Below, piece after piece: positions 1 to 5,488 of a DNA stretch of 5,488 nucleotides; position 1 is the first letter of the stretch, and every line of letters begins with the position of its first letter. Location: positions 1-5,488 of the forward strand of contig JAOAPP010000541.1 in assembly GCA_025462985.1 (NCBI GenBank), read 5' to 3'. The stretch is from Bryobacterales bacterium. GTDB lineage: Bacteria > Acidobacteriota > Terriglobia > Bryobacterales > Bryobacteraceae. Position numbers and translations under genes: made by a program. The notes under the pieces were generated by a model, which had not been told where the DNA came from, did not search any database, and was given only the letters and a program-made list of their open reading frames with translations.

Positions 1-498
1 TTGTAAGCTGTCGAACCGGCCGCGAACATGGACACTGCCATCGCCGCTTCGGGCTTCCAGCATCCCATCGAGGTCATCCGCCTGAATACTGCCGTCGCCC
101 GTATCGGCCCGTACAGAGCCATGCAGGCCGGTGAGCCTCACTGATCCATCCCCTGTGTGAATGTATCCGGTCAAATCCCGAGGAACGCGCACCGTCAGGC
201 GGGCCGAATGCTCGCCGAAGCTGTGGCGCGTATTTGGCTCCTTGATCTCGAGATCGATCCTATTCCCGTTCTGGTGCTCAATGACGCGCACGCCCGAATT
301 GCCGATCGTCCATCCGCGCGTGCTGAGGTTCGCTTCCACAGCATCGTTTGACCCGGCCTCCACCGTGATGGAAGCATCTCCAGCCGAAATGTGAACCTCC
401 GGAGTCCCGTTCACCGGCCACTGCTTGTTCCACTCGTCAGCCTGCGCCGCCATCGCAGCCAGCCCCAGTATTGAGACCGCCACCAGCCCTCGTTTCAT
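1..498 (-). CDS. Secreted DUF4097-type beta-strand repeat protein, C-terminus cut by window edge
   Basis: This is an open frame of 166 codons from ATG at 496-498 to the left edge, with no stop, so the C-terminus is missing. Residues 1-20 look like a Sec signal peptide: MKR, then a hydrophobic run, then a probable AQA cleavage site before DEWN. The mature part is beta-rich and Gly/Asp/Ser-rich. It contains GDGS at residues 116-119, 134-137 and 152-155, exactly 18 residues apart, with each repeat adding alternating hydrophobic strand residues. This matches the DUF4097/putative-adhesin style of stacked beta repeats. Members are often exported or membrane-anchored and have poorly known functions. 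No enzyme motif is visible. The gene lies 60 bp downstream of the M24 peptidase gene on the same strand, so it may be cotranscribed or use its own promoter. The family call is by recognition of repeat style; the specific role is unknown. Confidence 0.8.
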   Translation of the reverse strand, partial: MKRGLVAVSILGLAAMAAQADEWNKQWPVNGTPEVHISAGDASITVEAGSNDAVEANLSTRGWTIGNSGVRVIEHQNGNRIDLEIKEPNTRHSFGEHSARLTVRVPRDLTGYIHTGDGSVRLTGLHGSVRADTGDGSIQADDLDGMLEARSGDGSVHVRGRFDSLQ

Positions 499-510
499 CC
501 GCTGAACCCG

Positions 511-518
511 TCCTCTCC
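511..518 (-). promoter_or_regulatory. Probable ribosome binding site of the DUF4097-type gene
   Basis: On the minus strand this reads GGAGAGGA and ends 12 nt before the ATG at 498. It is purine-rich and matches the anti-Shine-Dalgarno well, although the spacing is longer than ideal. It supports the ATG at 498 as the start, which also gives a clean signal peptide. Confidence 0.55.
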
Positions 519-531
519 AGATCTCATACGA

Positions 532-559
532 TTTATACGAGCTTCGAGTTCCGCGTCAT
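532..559 (-). promoter_or_regulatory. Possible sigma70-like promoter for the DUF4097-type gene
   Basis: In the 60-bp gap between the M24 gene and the DUF4097-type gene, the minus strand has ATGACG (559-554), a 16-nt spacer and TATAAA (537-532). Each hexamer is an approximate match to the consensus. This is the most AT-rich spot in the gap. It would give the exported protein its own promoter in addition to any readthrough. It is a weak prediction by eye only. Confidence 0.25.
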
Positions 560-1848
560 TAGCCGAATGGGTGATCAAGGGACGGGCTCGGACCGGTGAA
601 GAGCTTCGCGCCATCCTCCGTGATGTACATGTCATCTTCGAGGCGTATTCCAAACTCCCCGCGCAGATAGATTCCGGGTTCGTCGCTGAACGTCATGTTG
701 GGCTGGAGGGGAAGCGAATTGCCTCGCACCAGGTACGGCCACTCGTGTCCGTCCATGCCGATGCCATGTCCCACCCGGTGGGAGAAGTGCTTGTAATCCG
801 GCCCGAACTGCGCCTCGTCCACCACTTTTCGCGCCGCAGCGTCCACTCTCTCACAGGGAACGCCCGGCTTCGCCGCGATCAGAGCGCTGTGCTGGGCCGC
901 CCGAACCACATCAAAAACGCGGCGAATTTTGTCGGATGGCTTCCCCAGAACGAAGGTACGAGTGATGTCCGAGTTGTAGCCCTCCACGGTACAGCCGTCG
1001 TCGATCATGACAGGCGTTCCTTCGCGGATGACCTGAGGGGTCAGCGAGCCGTGCGGCAGAGCACTGTGTTCGCCCACTTCCACGCTCGCTTCGCCTCGAA
1101 ACCCAACGCGGGCATACGCCTTTGCGATTAACTCGCCGGCGTCCTCCTGCGTCATGCCTGGGTGCAACGGGTTGTAGACCGCCTTGTACACCGCGAGAGT
1201 CGCGTCGTTGGCAATCTGCATCAGCTCCAGTTCGTGCGGGCTCTTCACTATGCGGCACCCTGCTGTTACTGGAGTGGCGCTGGACAGGTGCAGCCCAGGG
1301 CTCACGAGTCCGATCTCGTTACTGAATACAAACGGAACCCGTTCTTCTACGCCAAGAGTTCCGGTCGCAAACTGCCGCGCCTGCAATCCGCTGTGCACCA
1401 GGCGAAACGGGCTCTCATTCTCCTGCCAGGTCATCACGTCTGCGTCTTCCAGCGGACCCTGATTCAGTTGCTCTCTTGCGCGCTCTTCCTCAAATGCAGG
1501 ACAGACACAAAAGGCCTTCCCCTTCCCAGGAATGACGACTGCGAACAATCGCTCGCTATTCCCCCAACCAACGCCCGTGAAGTATTTCAGGGAAGTTCCG
1601 CCCGCCAGAAGAATCCCGTCCAAGCCATGCTCCGCCATCAGCTGCTGCGCCTTTTCAATTCGTGCTTTGCGTTCGGCCGTGGTGATTGGCCGCACCCGTG
1701 CGCGCATGGAACTGAGCGCCGAAATGCTGGGAGGAATATCGCTTGAGGAAGACGCCGCGTCAACGCTCCAGGCGCTTGCGGCGAGCAGGGAACTGCCCTT
1801 TAGGAACGTCCGGCGTGAGTCCATGGATGAATAGGTCCAGTGTCCCAT
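559..1848 (-). CDS. Tat-exported M24 family metallopeptidase (Xaa-Pro aminopeptidase/prolidase-like)
   Basis: This is a 429-residue protein of the pita-bread metallopeptidase family M24, which removes N-terminal residues next to proline or splits Xaa-Pro dipeptides using two metal ions. Residues 11-17 read SRRTFLK, a textbook twin-arginine signal followed by a hydrophobic stretch (LLAASAW), so export of the folded, metal-loaded enzyme is predicted. Residues about 50-195 form the creatinase-type N-terminal domain and 200-425 the catalytic domain. All five expected metal ligands are present: D283 (in MIDDG), D294 (in NSDITRT), H361 (in GHGIG), E390 (in DEPGIY) and E404 (in RLED). H368 is the likely catalytic histidine. 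The start is uncertain: ATG at 1848 has no good ribosome binding site, and the internal ATG at 1824 (MDSRRTF) gives a more usual short Tat n-region. It follows bshC by 19 bp and is probably in the same operon. Exact substrate specificity (PepP, PepQ or other) cannot be read from sequence. Confidence 0.92.
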   Translation of the reverse strand: MGHWTYSSMDSRRTFLKGSSLLAASAWSVDAASSSSDIPPSISALSSMRARVRPITTAERKARIEKAQQLMAEHGLDGILLAGGTSLKYFTGVGWGNSERLFAVVIPGKGKAFCVCPAFEEERAREQLNQGPLEDADVMTWQENESPFRLVHSGLQARQFATGTLGVEERVPFVFSNEIGLVSPGLHLSSATPVTAGCRIVKSPHELELMQIANDATLAVYKAVYNPLHPGMTQEDAGELIAKAYARVGFRGEASVEVGEHSALPHGSLTPQVIREGTPVMIDDGCTVEGYNSDITRTFVLGKPSDKIRRVFDVVRAAQHSALIAAKPGVPCERVDAAARKVVDEAQFGPDYKHFSHRVGHGIGMDGHEWPYLVRGNSLPLQPNMTFSDEPGIYLRGEFGIRLEDDMYITEDGAKLFTGPSPSLDHPFG

Positions 1849-1867
1849 TCATTCGGAAGGCCGGAGA

Positions 1868-3442
1868 TCAGAGTGGGCGAACGATGTGATCCGGGCACGC
1901 CAGTTGCGCGCCATCCAGCAACTTCTTCGGCAGGTCCATCCCGGCTTTCGCCAGGAAAGGAACAATGGAGAAGAATCGCTCTTGCAGGTGCCGCTCCGGG
2001 TAGATCAGATTCATGACGTAGTCGGCGTCTTTCGCCGCACGGGCATCGCGGCGCAATGTCTCATCGGCCGTCTTGCGCGCCAGCTTATCTATTTGATGGA
2101 GCATCTTGGCCGCGCTTTTCTTCGCCGCGGACTGCAAAGTAGGATCGAAATTCGCTAAAGTTCCCTGCAAGCCTTGGATGGATGAGACCAGGCTCGCGCG
2201 CACCTCTGCAAATTCGTCCGCCAAGCCGGCAGGAACAAGCCTCGCGGCGATGCGGGACTTGACCAGTTGATGATGGTCCAGCAGGTCTGTCACCTTCAGA
2301 TCGTGCTTCTGCAGTACCTTCTCCGCGCGCGTGTCGAGCAGCGTGAAACTGTTGCGAGGAACGATCACCGGCATACGGCCAAGCAGCCTGTCGTAAAGCA
2401 CCTGAGCCTGGGCCATGTAGGCAATCTCGGCTGGGCCACCCACGTAGGCAACCGTGGGCAGAAGATAATCCTGCATCACCGGACGGAGCAGCGCGTTTGG
2501 CGAAAGCGCTGTTCCTTGCGCGCCGAGTTCCGCCGCTGTGAATGTCCGCTCGCGTGAGACAAAGCTGCCGTCTTTCCAGCGCACGGGGGTTCGCTTCCCA
2601 TTGATGAGGAAGAGCAGCGACGTATCTGTCTCAATGTTGACCTGGGCGTGATACCCGGCCGATTGCAGCTCTTTATTTCTCTCGCGGAGCGCCGGCAGAA
2701 TCGAAGGGAGCGCCTCAACCGCGCATTGCAGCAAAGGCACTCCGATTCGTCGTATCGCCGGCTCGAGCGGATCCAGAAACAGCAAGTCCAGATCTTCCAG
2801 GATTTCTTTGAGAAAGGTTCGAAACGCGGCCCCGAGTGTCGTTCCCGGTTTGTATGCCTTTCCGAGCGCCGCGATTACCTCTGCTGCAAATGGGAGCCGG
2901 CCAAGCCCTTCGGTGATCGAACTGCGGAGATCGTCCGCAAACTCGACAGCGCCTACCGGACCTCCATTTTCCGAGGTTGCAGACAGGGCGATCTTTCGAG
3001 GCCTCGCCTGATCGTCAAACACCCAGACATGATCCACTTCCGCCAGATCATGGTCCTCCGTCGCCAGCCAAAATACCGGGACGGCCGGAATTCCTTCGGC
3101 GCTCAGCTCTTTTGCAAGCTTGGCAGCCGTGACCGCCTTGTAGACCGTGTACGCTGGACCGGAGAACAGCCCCACCTGCTGACCGGTGACAACTGCCACC
3201 GTTCCGGGCTGTGCCAACTTTTCCAGTTGTGGAGAATCGCCATTCTGTTCTCGAAGCGCCTCGACGAGTGCGGCGCGCCTGTCGTCCGGAAAAACGATCT
3301 TCTGCGCCGCGCTGCGAAATGAGTCCGGATCTCCAAAGTAGCCGGAGTAGAATCTTTCAACCTTCTGAAAATGATACAGAAAGTCGCCGAACAATTTGCT
3401 CGTTCCGGGTATGTTGGTGTGGCGGACACACGACGGCTCCAT
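1868..3442 (-). CDS. bshC: Bacillithiol biosynthesis cysteine-adding enzyme BshC
   Basis: This 524-residue protein, near the usual family length, is the putative cysteine ligase of bacillithiol synthesis. In the known pathway BshA makes GlcNAc-malate, BshB deacetylates it, and BshC adds cysteine to GlcN-malate to give the low-molecular-weight thiol bacillithiol. Diagnostic blocks are TGQQVGLFSGPAYT at residues 86-99, FWLATEDHDLAEV at 124-136, the region 314-345 ending in GGPAEIAYMAQ, and YPERHLQERFFS at 481-492. The nucleotide-binding-like core is followed by an Ala/Lys/Glu-rich helical segment at about 400-475, typical of the BshC coiled coil. The ATG at 3442 is chosen because the N-terminus (NIPGTSKLF) fits the family. 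No clear Shine-Dalgarno precedes it and no better start exists nearby. It is the first gene of the leftward cluster. No bshA or bshB is in the window. It is predicted to act in the cytoplasm. Confidence 0.95.
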   Translation of the reverse strand: MEPSCVRHTNIPGTSKLFGDFLYHFQKVERFYSGYFGDPDSFRSAAQKIVFPDDRRAALVEALREQNGDSPQLEKLAQPGTVAVVTGQQVGLFSGPAYTVYKAVTAAKLAKELSAEGIPAVPVFWLATEDHDLAEVDHVWVFDDQARPRKIALSATSENGGPVGAVEFADDLRSSITEGLGRLPFAAEVIAALGKAYKPGTTLGAAFRTFLKEILEDLDLLFLDPLEPAIRRIGVPLLQCAVEALPSILPALRERNKELQSAGYHAQVNIETDTSLLFLINGKRTPVRWKDGSFVSRERTFTAAELGAQGTALSPNALLRPVMQDYLLPTVAYVGGPAEIAYMAQAQVLYDRLLGRMPVIVPRNSFTLLDTRAEKVLQKHDLKVTDLLDHHQLVKSRIAARLVPAGLADEFAEVRASLVSSIQGLQGTLANFDPTLQSAAKKSAAKMLHQIDKLARKTADETLRRDARAAKDADYVMNLIYPERHLQERFFSIVPFLAKAGMDLPKKLLDGAQLACPDHIVRPL

Positions 3443-3519
3443 GAGAATACGCAGTTAGCTGATGATCGCTTTCAGGATTAAGTTACCAAAAGTTCGGTGC
3501 GGCAGAGGAAAATAGAAGA
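3443..3519. promoter_or_regulatory. Divergent promoter region between bshC and cyaY
   Basis: This 77-bp spacer separates the first genes of two divergent clusters, so it must hold or overlap the start signals for both unless one is leaderless. It is more AT-rich than the flanking genes. I found no convincing -35/-10 pair on either strand. AAGTT occurs twice, 10 bp apart (3480-3484 and 3490-3494), but no clear inverted repeat or Fur-like box is visible. The role follows from gene arrangement, not from recognised hexamers. Confidence 0.5.
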
Positions 3520-3852
3520 GTGGCAATGGACGAACAAGAATTCAGGACTCGCTCTGACGAGGCATTGCAAGCCCTTTACCGGAAGCTTTCCCATGCATCC
3601 GAGCAATACGATTTCGAACCCGACTTTAATTCAGGCGCGCTCGCCATTGAGTTTGAAGAGCCGAAGGCAAAGTTCGTAGTCAGTCCAAATACGCCCGTGC
3701 GCCAGATCTGGGTCTCCGCGCACTCCAAAAGCTTCAAGTTGGACTGGAACAGGGACAAGAACGCGTTCGTTCTAGCCGATACCCAGCAAACGCTGGAACA
3801 GATGATCGCCGGAGCCATCGGTCAGCTCATCGGCGAACCGGTGACCCTTTAG
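3520..3852 (+). CDS. cyaY: Frataxin-like iron donor protein CyaY
   Basis: This 110-residue protein has the size and layout of bacterial frataxin. In the family, CyaY binds iron through an acidic ridge and modulates Fe-S cluster assembly on the IscS/IscU machinery in the cytoplasm. Visible features are an acidic first helix (D4, E5, E7, D13, E14), the beta-sheet with GALAIEF at 39-45 and KFVVSP at 51-56, and the signature RQIWVSAHSKSFKLDW at 61-76. A C-terminal helix follows at about 88-104. It aligns well by eye with the E. coli CyaY pattern, whose sheet has HQVWLAT at this place. Two starts are possible: GTG at 3520, or ATG at 3526 (MDEQEF), with purine-rich tracts AGAGGA (3504-3509) and AGAAGAG (3514-3520) upstream. 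The ATG resembles other CyaY N-termini. It is first in the plus-strand cluster, 6 nt before hemW. Confidence 0.88.
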   Translation: MAMDEQEFRTRSDEALQALYRKLSHASEQYDFEPDFNSGALAIEFEEPKAKFVVSPNTPVRQIWVSAHSKSFKLDWNRDKNAFVLADTQQTLEQMIAGAIGQLIGEPVTL

Positions 3853-3856
3853 GAAG
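3851..3856 (+). promoter_or_regulatory. hemW ribosome binding site overlapping the cyaY stop codon
   Basis: AGGAAG shares its first two bases with the TAG stop of cyaY (3850-3852) and ends only 2 nt before the GTG start of hemW. This spacing is tighter than usual. A stop codon (TAG at 3850) lies in the hemW frame three codons upstream, and no other start keeps the iron-sulfur motif, so this site must serve the GTG. It suggests translation of hemW is coupled to cyaY. Confidence 0.6.
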
Positions 3857-3858
3857 CT

Positions 3859-4938
3859 GTGCCCGGCGTCTACATCTCATATCCCTTCTGCACTCAGAAA
3901 TGCTCTTTCTGTAATTTCGCATCAGGCGTGTCCACCGCCGAGGCTAAGCACAGCTATCACGCCGCGCTTCTGGACGAAATACGCCGGCATCGCTGGCTGT
4001 GGGAGCCGCAGACGGTCTATTTCGGAGGCGGCACGCCCAGCCTGATGCCGCTGCCGCAGCTTGCGGAGCTCCTTTCCGCGATCCCGGCGCGATGTTTGCG
4101 CGAAGTGACGCTCGAGTGTGCGCCGGGAACTCTGACGGCCGAAATGGTCGCGCAATGGCGCTGTCTCGGTATCAATCGGGTCAGCCTCGGGGTGCAATCC
4201 TTCATCACGGAAGAGCTCCGGCAAACAGGCCGCCGGCACACGGCAGCTACTGTGGAGAGCGACGTGGCCCTGCTGCGGGCCGCGGGAATCGAGAACATCA
4301 ACGTCGACCTGATTGCCGGCCTTCCCGGCCAGACTCGGGCCTCCTGGGAGACTTCGCTCGACTTTCTCGAACGGCTCAAGCCGCCGCACGCCTCGGTGTA
4401 CATCTTCGAAATCGACGAAGACAGCCGTCTCGGTAAAGAGGCGCTTCTCGGAGGCGTTCGCTACGGCGCATCGATACTCCCAAGTGAGGACCTCACCGCA
4501 GAACTCTACGAGCGCGCCGTCGAGCGCCTTGCCGAACTCGGAATCCAGCGCTACGAAATCTCAAACTTTGCGGAACCGGGTCGCCAGTCGCTTCACAACC
4601 TCAAATACTGGAATTTGCAGCCATATGTTGGCTTTGGCCTGGACGCATCTTCCTTTGACGGCACCCGCCGCTGGAGCAACGCCGACACCCTCGAAGCTTA
4701 TCTGAAAGGCTCCGTTGAAGCTCCATCGCCAACCGATGCCTCCGAGGAGCACTTTTTTGTAGGCCTGCGCCTCTCGGACGGCATCGAACCGACTGAGCCG
4801 GAATGGTCCCGCTTCGCCGACCCGATCGCCAAATGGATTGGCGAAGGAATGTTGGAACAGAACGGACAGCGGCTGCGGCTTTCGGACCGCGCAATCCTTT
4901 TGTCGAACGAAATACTACAAGACTTTATTAATGCCTGA
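3859..4938 (+). CDS. hemW: Radical SAM heme chaperone HemW (HemN-like)
   Basis: This 359-residue radical SAM protein is of the HemW type, often misnamed oxygen-independent coproporphyrinogen III oxidase. HemW is known to bind heme and insert it into respiratory proteins. The CX3CX2C cluster motif is C11, C15, C18, followed by N19-F20, without the extra cysteine that marks true HemN. GGGTPS lies at residues 56-61, GVQSF at 111-115 and GLPGQT at 154-159. HNLKYW at 246-251 matches the HNxxYW heme-binding signature of HemW, and the block GFGLDASSF (258-266) follows. The C-terminal HemN-type domain (about 295-355) is present, so the gene is full length. The start is GTG at 3859, the only one that retains the FeS motif. 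An odd detail is YISYPFC in place of the common YIHIPFC. It lies 6 nt after cyaY, and its last 8 bases overlap ltaE. It is expected at the cytoplasmic face of the membrane. Confidence 0.92.
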   Translation: MPGVYISYPFCTQKCSFCNFASGVSTAEAKHSYHAALLDEIRRHRWLWEPQTVYFGGGTPSLMPLPQLAELLSAIPARCLREVTLECAPGTLTAEMVAQWRCLGINRVSLGVQSFITEELRQTGRRHTAATVESDVALLRAAGIENINVDLIAGLPGQTRASWETSLDFLERLKPPHASVYIFEIDEDSRLGKEALLGGVRYGASILPSEDLTAELYERAVERLAELGIQRYEISNFAEPGRQSLHNLKYWNLQPYVGFGLDASSFDGTRRWSNADTLEAYLKGSVEAPSPTDASEEHFFVGLRLSDGIEPTEPEWSRFADPIAKWIGEGMLEQNGQRLRLSDRAILLSNEILQDFINA

Positions 4939-5488
4939 CACTCAACGCTTCATAGACCTTCGCAGCGATACCGTTACCCAGCCGTATGAAAAGATGCGCC
5001 GTGCAATGGCCGCGGCTGAGGTGGGCGACGACGTTTACGGCGAAGATCCCACCGTCAACCGCCTCGAGAAACGTGCTGCCGAGATCCTCGGCAAAGAGGC
5101 CGCCCTGTTTGTTCCCACGGGCACTATGGGCAACGTAATCGCCATCAAACTCCACACCCAGCATGGTGAAGAGGTGATCTGCGACTCCCGTTCTCACATC
5201 GTGGACTGGGAGCTTTCGATGATGGCCTGGTTTGCGGGATGCATTGCTCGGACCATTCCGACAGCTGACGGCATTCTCACGTGGCAGTCCATCGCGCCGG
5301 CGCTGCGGCCCAAGGGTCCGCACAACGCACCCACCACGCTGATCTCCCTTGAAAACACGCACAACATGTCGGGGGGCTCCGTGTACCCGCTGGACACGCT
5401 GGACGAAATCTGCGCCGAAGCGCATTCCAGAGGGCTCAAGGTTCATATGGATGGTGCCCGGATCTTCAACGCGGCCGCTGCGAGCGAT
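4931..5488 (+). CDS. ltaE: Low-specificity L-threonine aldolase, C-terminus cut by window edge
   Basis: The frame is open for 186 codons from ATG at 4931 to the right edge. It encodes the N-terminal half of a PLP-dependent fold-type I aldolase that splits L-threonine and L-allo-threonine into glycine and acetaldehyde. Diagnostic blocks are IDLRSDTVT at 8-16, [12 protein letters not shown] at 32-43, PTGTMGN at 62-68, the SRSH stretch with H89 (probably the His that stacks on PLP), SLENTHN at 139-145 and [10 protein letters not shown] at 172-181. In the last block D174 contacts the PLP ring nitrogen in family members. The PLP-binding lysine lies beyond the window. The start codon lies inside the end of hemW (shared ATGCCTGA), with little Shine-Dalgarno upstream, so translation probably depends on ribosomes finishing hemW. 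The family also includes threonine/beta-hydroxy-amino-acid aldolases of varied stereochoice, which sequence alone does not settle. Confidence 0.93.
   Translation, partial: MPDTQRFIDLRSDTVTQPYEKMRRAMAAAEVGDDVYGEDPTVNRLEKRAAEILGKEAALFVPTGTMGNVIAIKLHTQHGEEVICDSRSHIVDWELSMMAWFAGCIARTIPTADGILTWQSIAPALRPKGPHNAPTTLISLENTHNMSGGSVYPLDTLDEICAEAHSRGLKVHMDGARIFNAAAASD

Noticed and set aside
157..394. Small plus-strand frames at the left edge
   Set aside because: They lie opposite the signal-peptide-bearing DUF4097-type gene, which has better coding features and a ribosome binding site.
524..542. Possible hairpin between the M24 gene and the DUF4097-type gene
   Set aside because: The stem is about 6 bp with a G-T pair and no T-tract, so it does not qualify as a terminator.
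571..1131. Long plus-strand open frame opposite the M24 gene
   Set aside because: It is antisense to a clear M24 catalytic domain, has no recognisable domain, and is expected in GC-rich coding DNA.
1162..1746. Second long plus-strand frame opposite the M24 gene
   Set aside because: It mirrors the N-terminal domain of the peptidase, has an odd amino-acid make-up and no family motif.
2648..3322. 224-codon plus-strand frame opposite bshC
   Set aside because: The opposite strand carries the diagnostic BshC motifs; this frame is Arg/Gln-rich and unrecognisable.
3444..3449. TATTCT on the minus strand as a -10 box for bshC
   Set aside because: It ends one base before the ATG, so transcription would begin inside the gene.
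4928..5446. 172-codon minus-strand frame opposite ltaE
   Set aside because: The plus strand encodes unmistakable threonine aldolase blocks, so this is a shadow frame.
5471..5478. NotI-type palindrome GCGGCCGC
   Set aside because: It encodes ordinary Ala-rich residues of the aldolase and is expected by chance in GC-rich DNA.

Overview
The window looks like ordinary chromosomal DNA from a GC-rich soil-type bacterium, most likely an Acidobacteriota member (Solibacter/Bryobacter-like). This is an inference from gene content. A BshC-type bacillithiol enzyme argues against most Proteobacteria. It sits beside a frataxin (CyaY), a HemW whose N-terminal motif reads YISYPFC, and a Tat-exported M24 peptidase. 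I see no mobile element, CRISPR array, tRNA, rRNA or phage gene.

The layout is two gene clusters transcribed away from a short central spacer at 3443-3519. Leftward on the minus strand are bshC (1868-3442), then 19 bp downstream a twin-arginine M24 metallopeptidase (559-1848), then after 60 bp a DUF4097-type secreted beta-repeat protein. The last gene starts at 498 and runs off the left edge. Rightward on the plus strand are cyaY (3520-3852), hemW (3859-4938) and a low-specificity threonine aldolase, ltaE. The ltaE gene starts at 4931 and runs off the right edge. Both edge genes are open at the window boundary.

The plus cluster is very tight. The ribosome binding site of hemW overlaps the cyaY stop codon, and the ltaE start lies inside the end of hemW. 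It couples an iron-handling protein (CyaY) to a radical-SAM heme chaperone that carries an Fe-S cluster (HemW), followed by an amino-acid-cleaving PLP enzyme. The minus cluster starts with the last step of bacillithiol synthesis (BshC) and continues with two proteins predicted to leave the cytoplasm. A redox/iron theme across the divergent promoter region is conceivable, because bacillithiol-type thiols take part in Fe-S trafficking in some bacteria, but this is only inference.

Nearly all of the window is coding. The only sizeable non-coding stretches are 499-558 and 3443-3519. I found no convincing evidence for a previously undescribed system. The points worth a second look are the gene neighbourhoods, the start-site signals and the 18-residue repeat in the DUF4097 protein.
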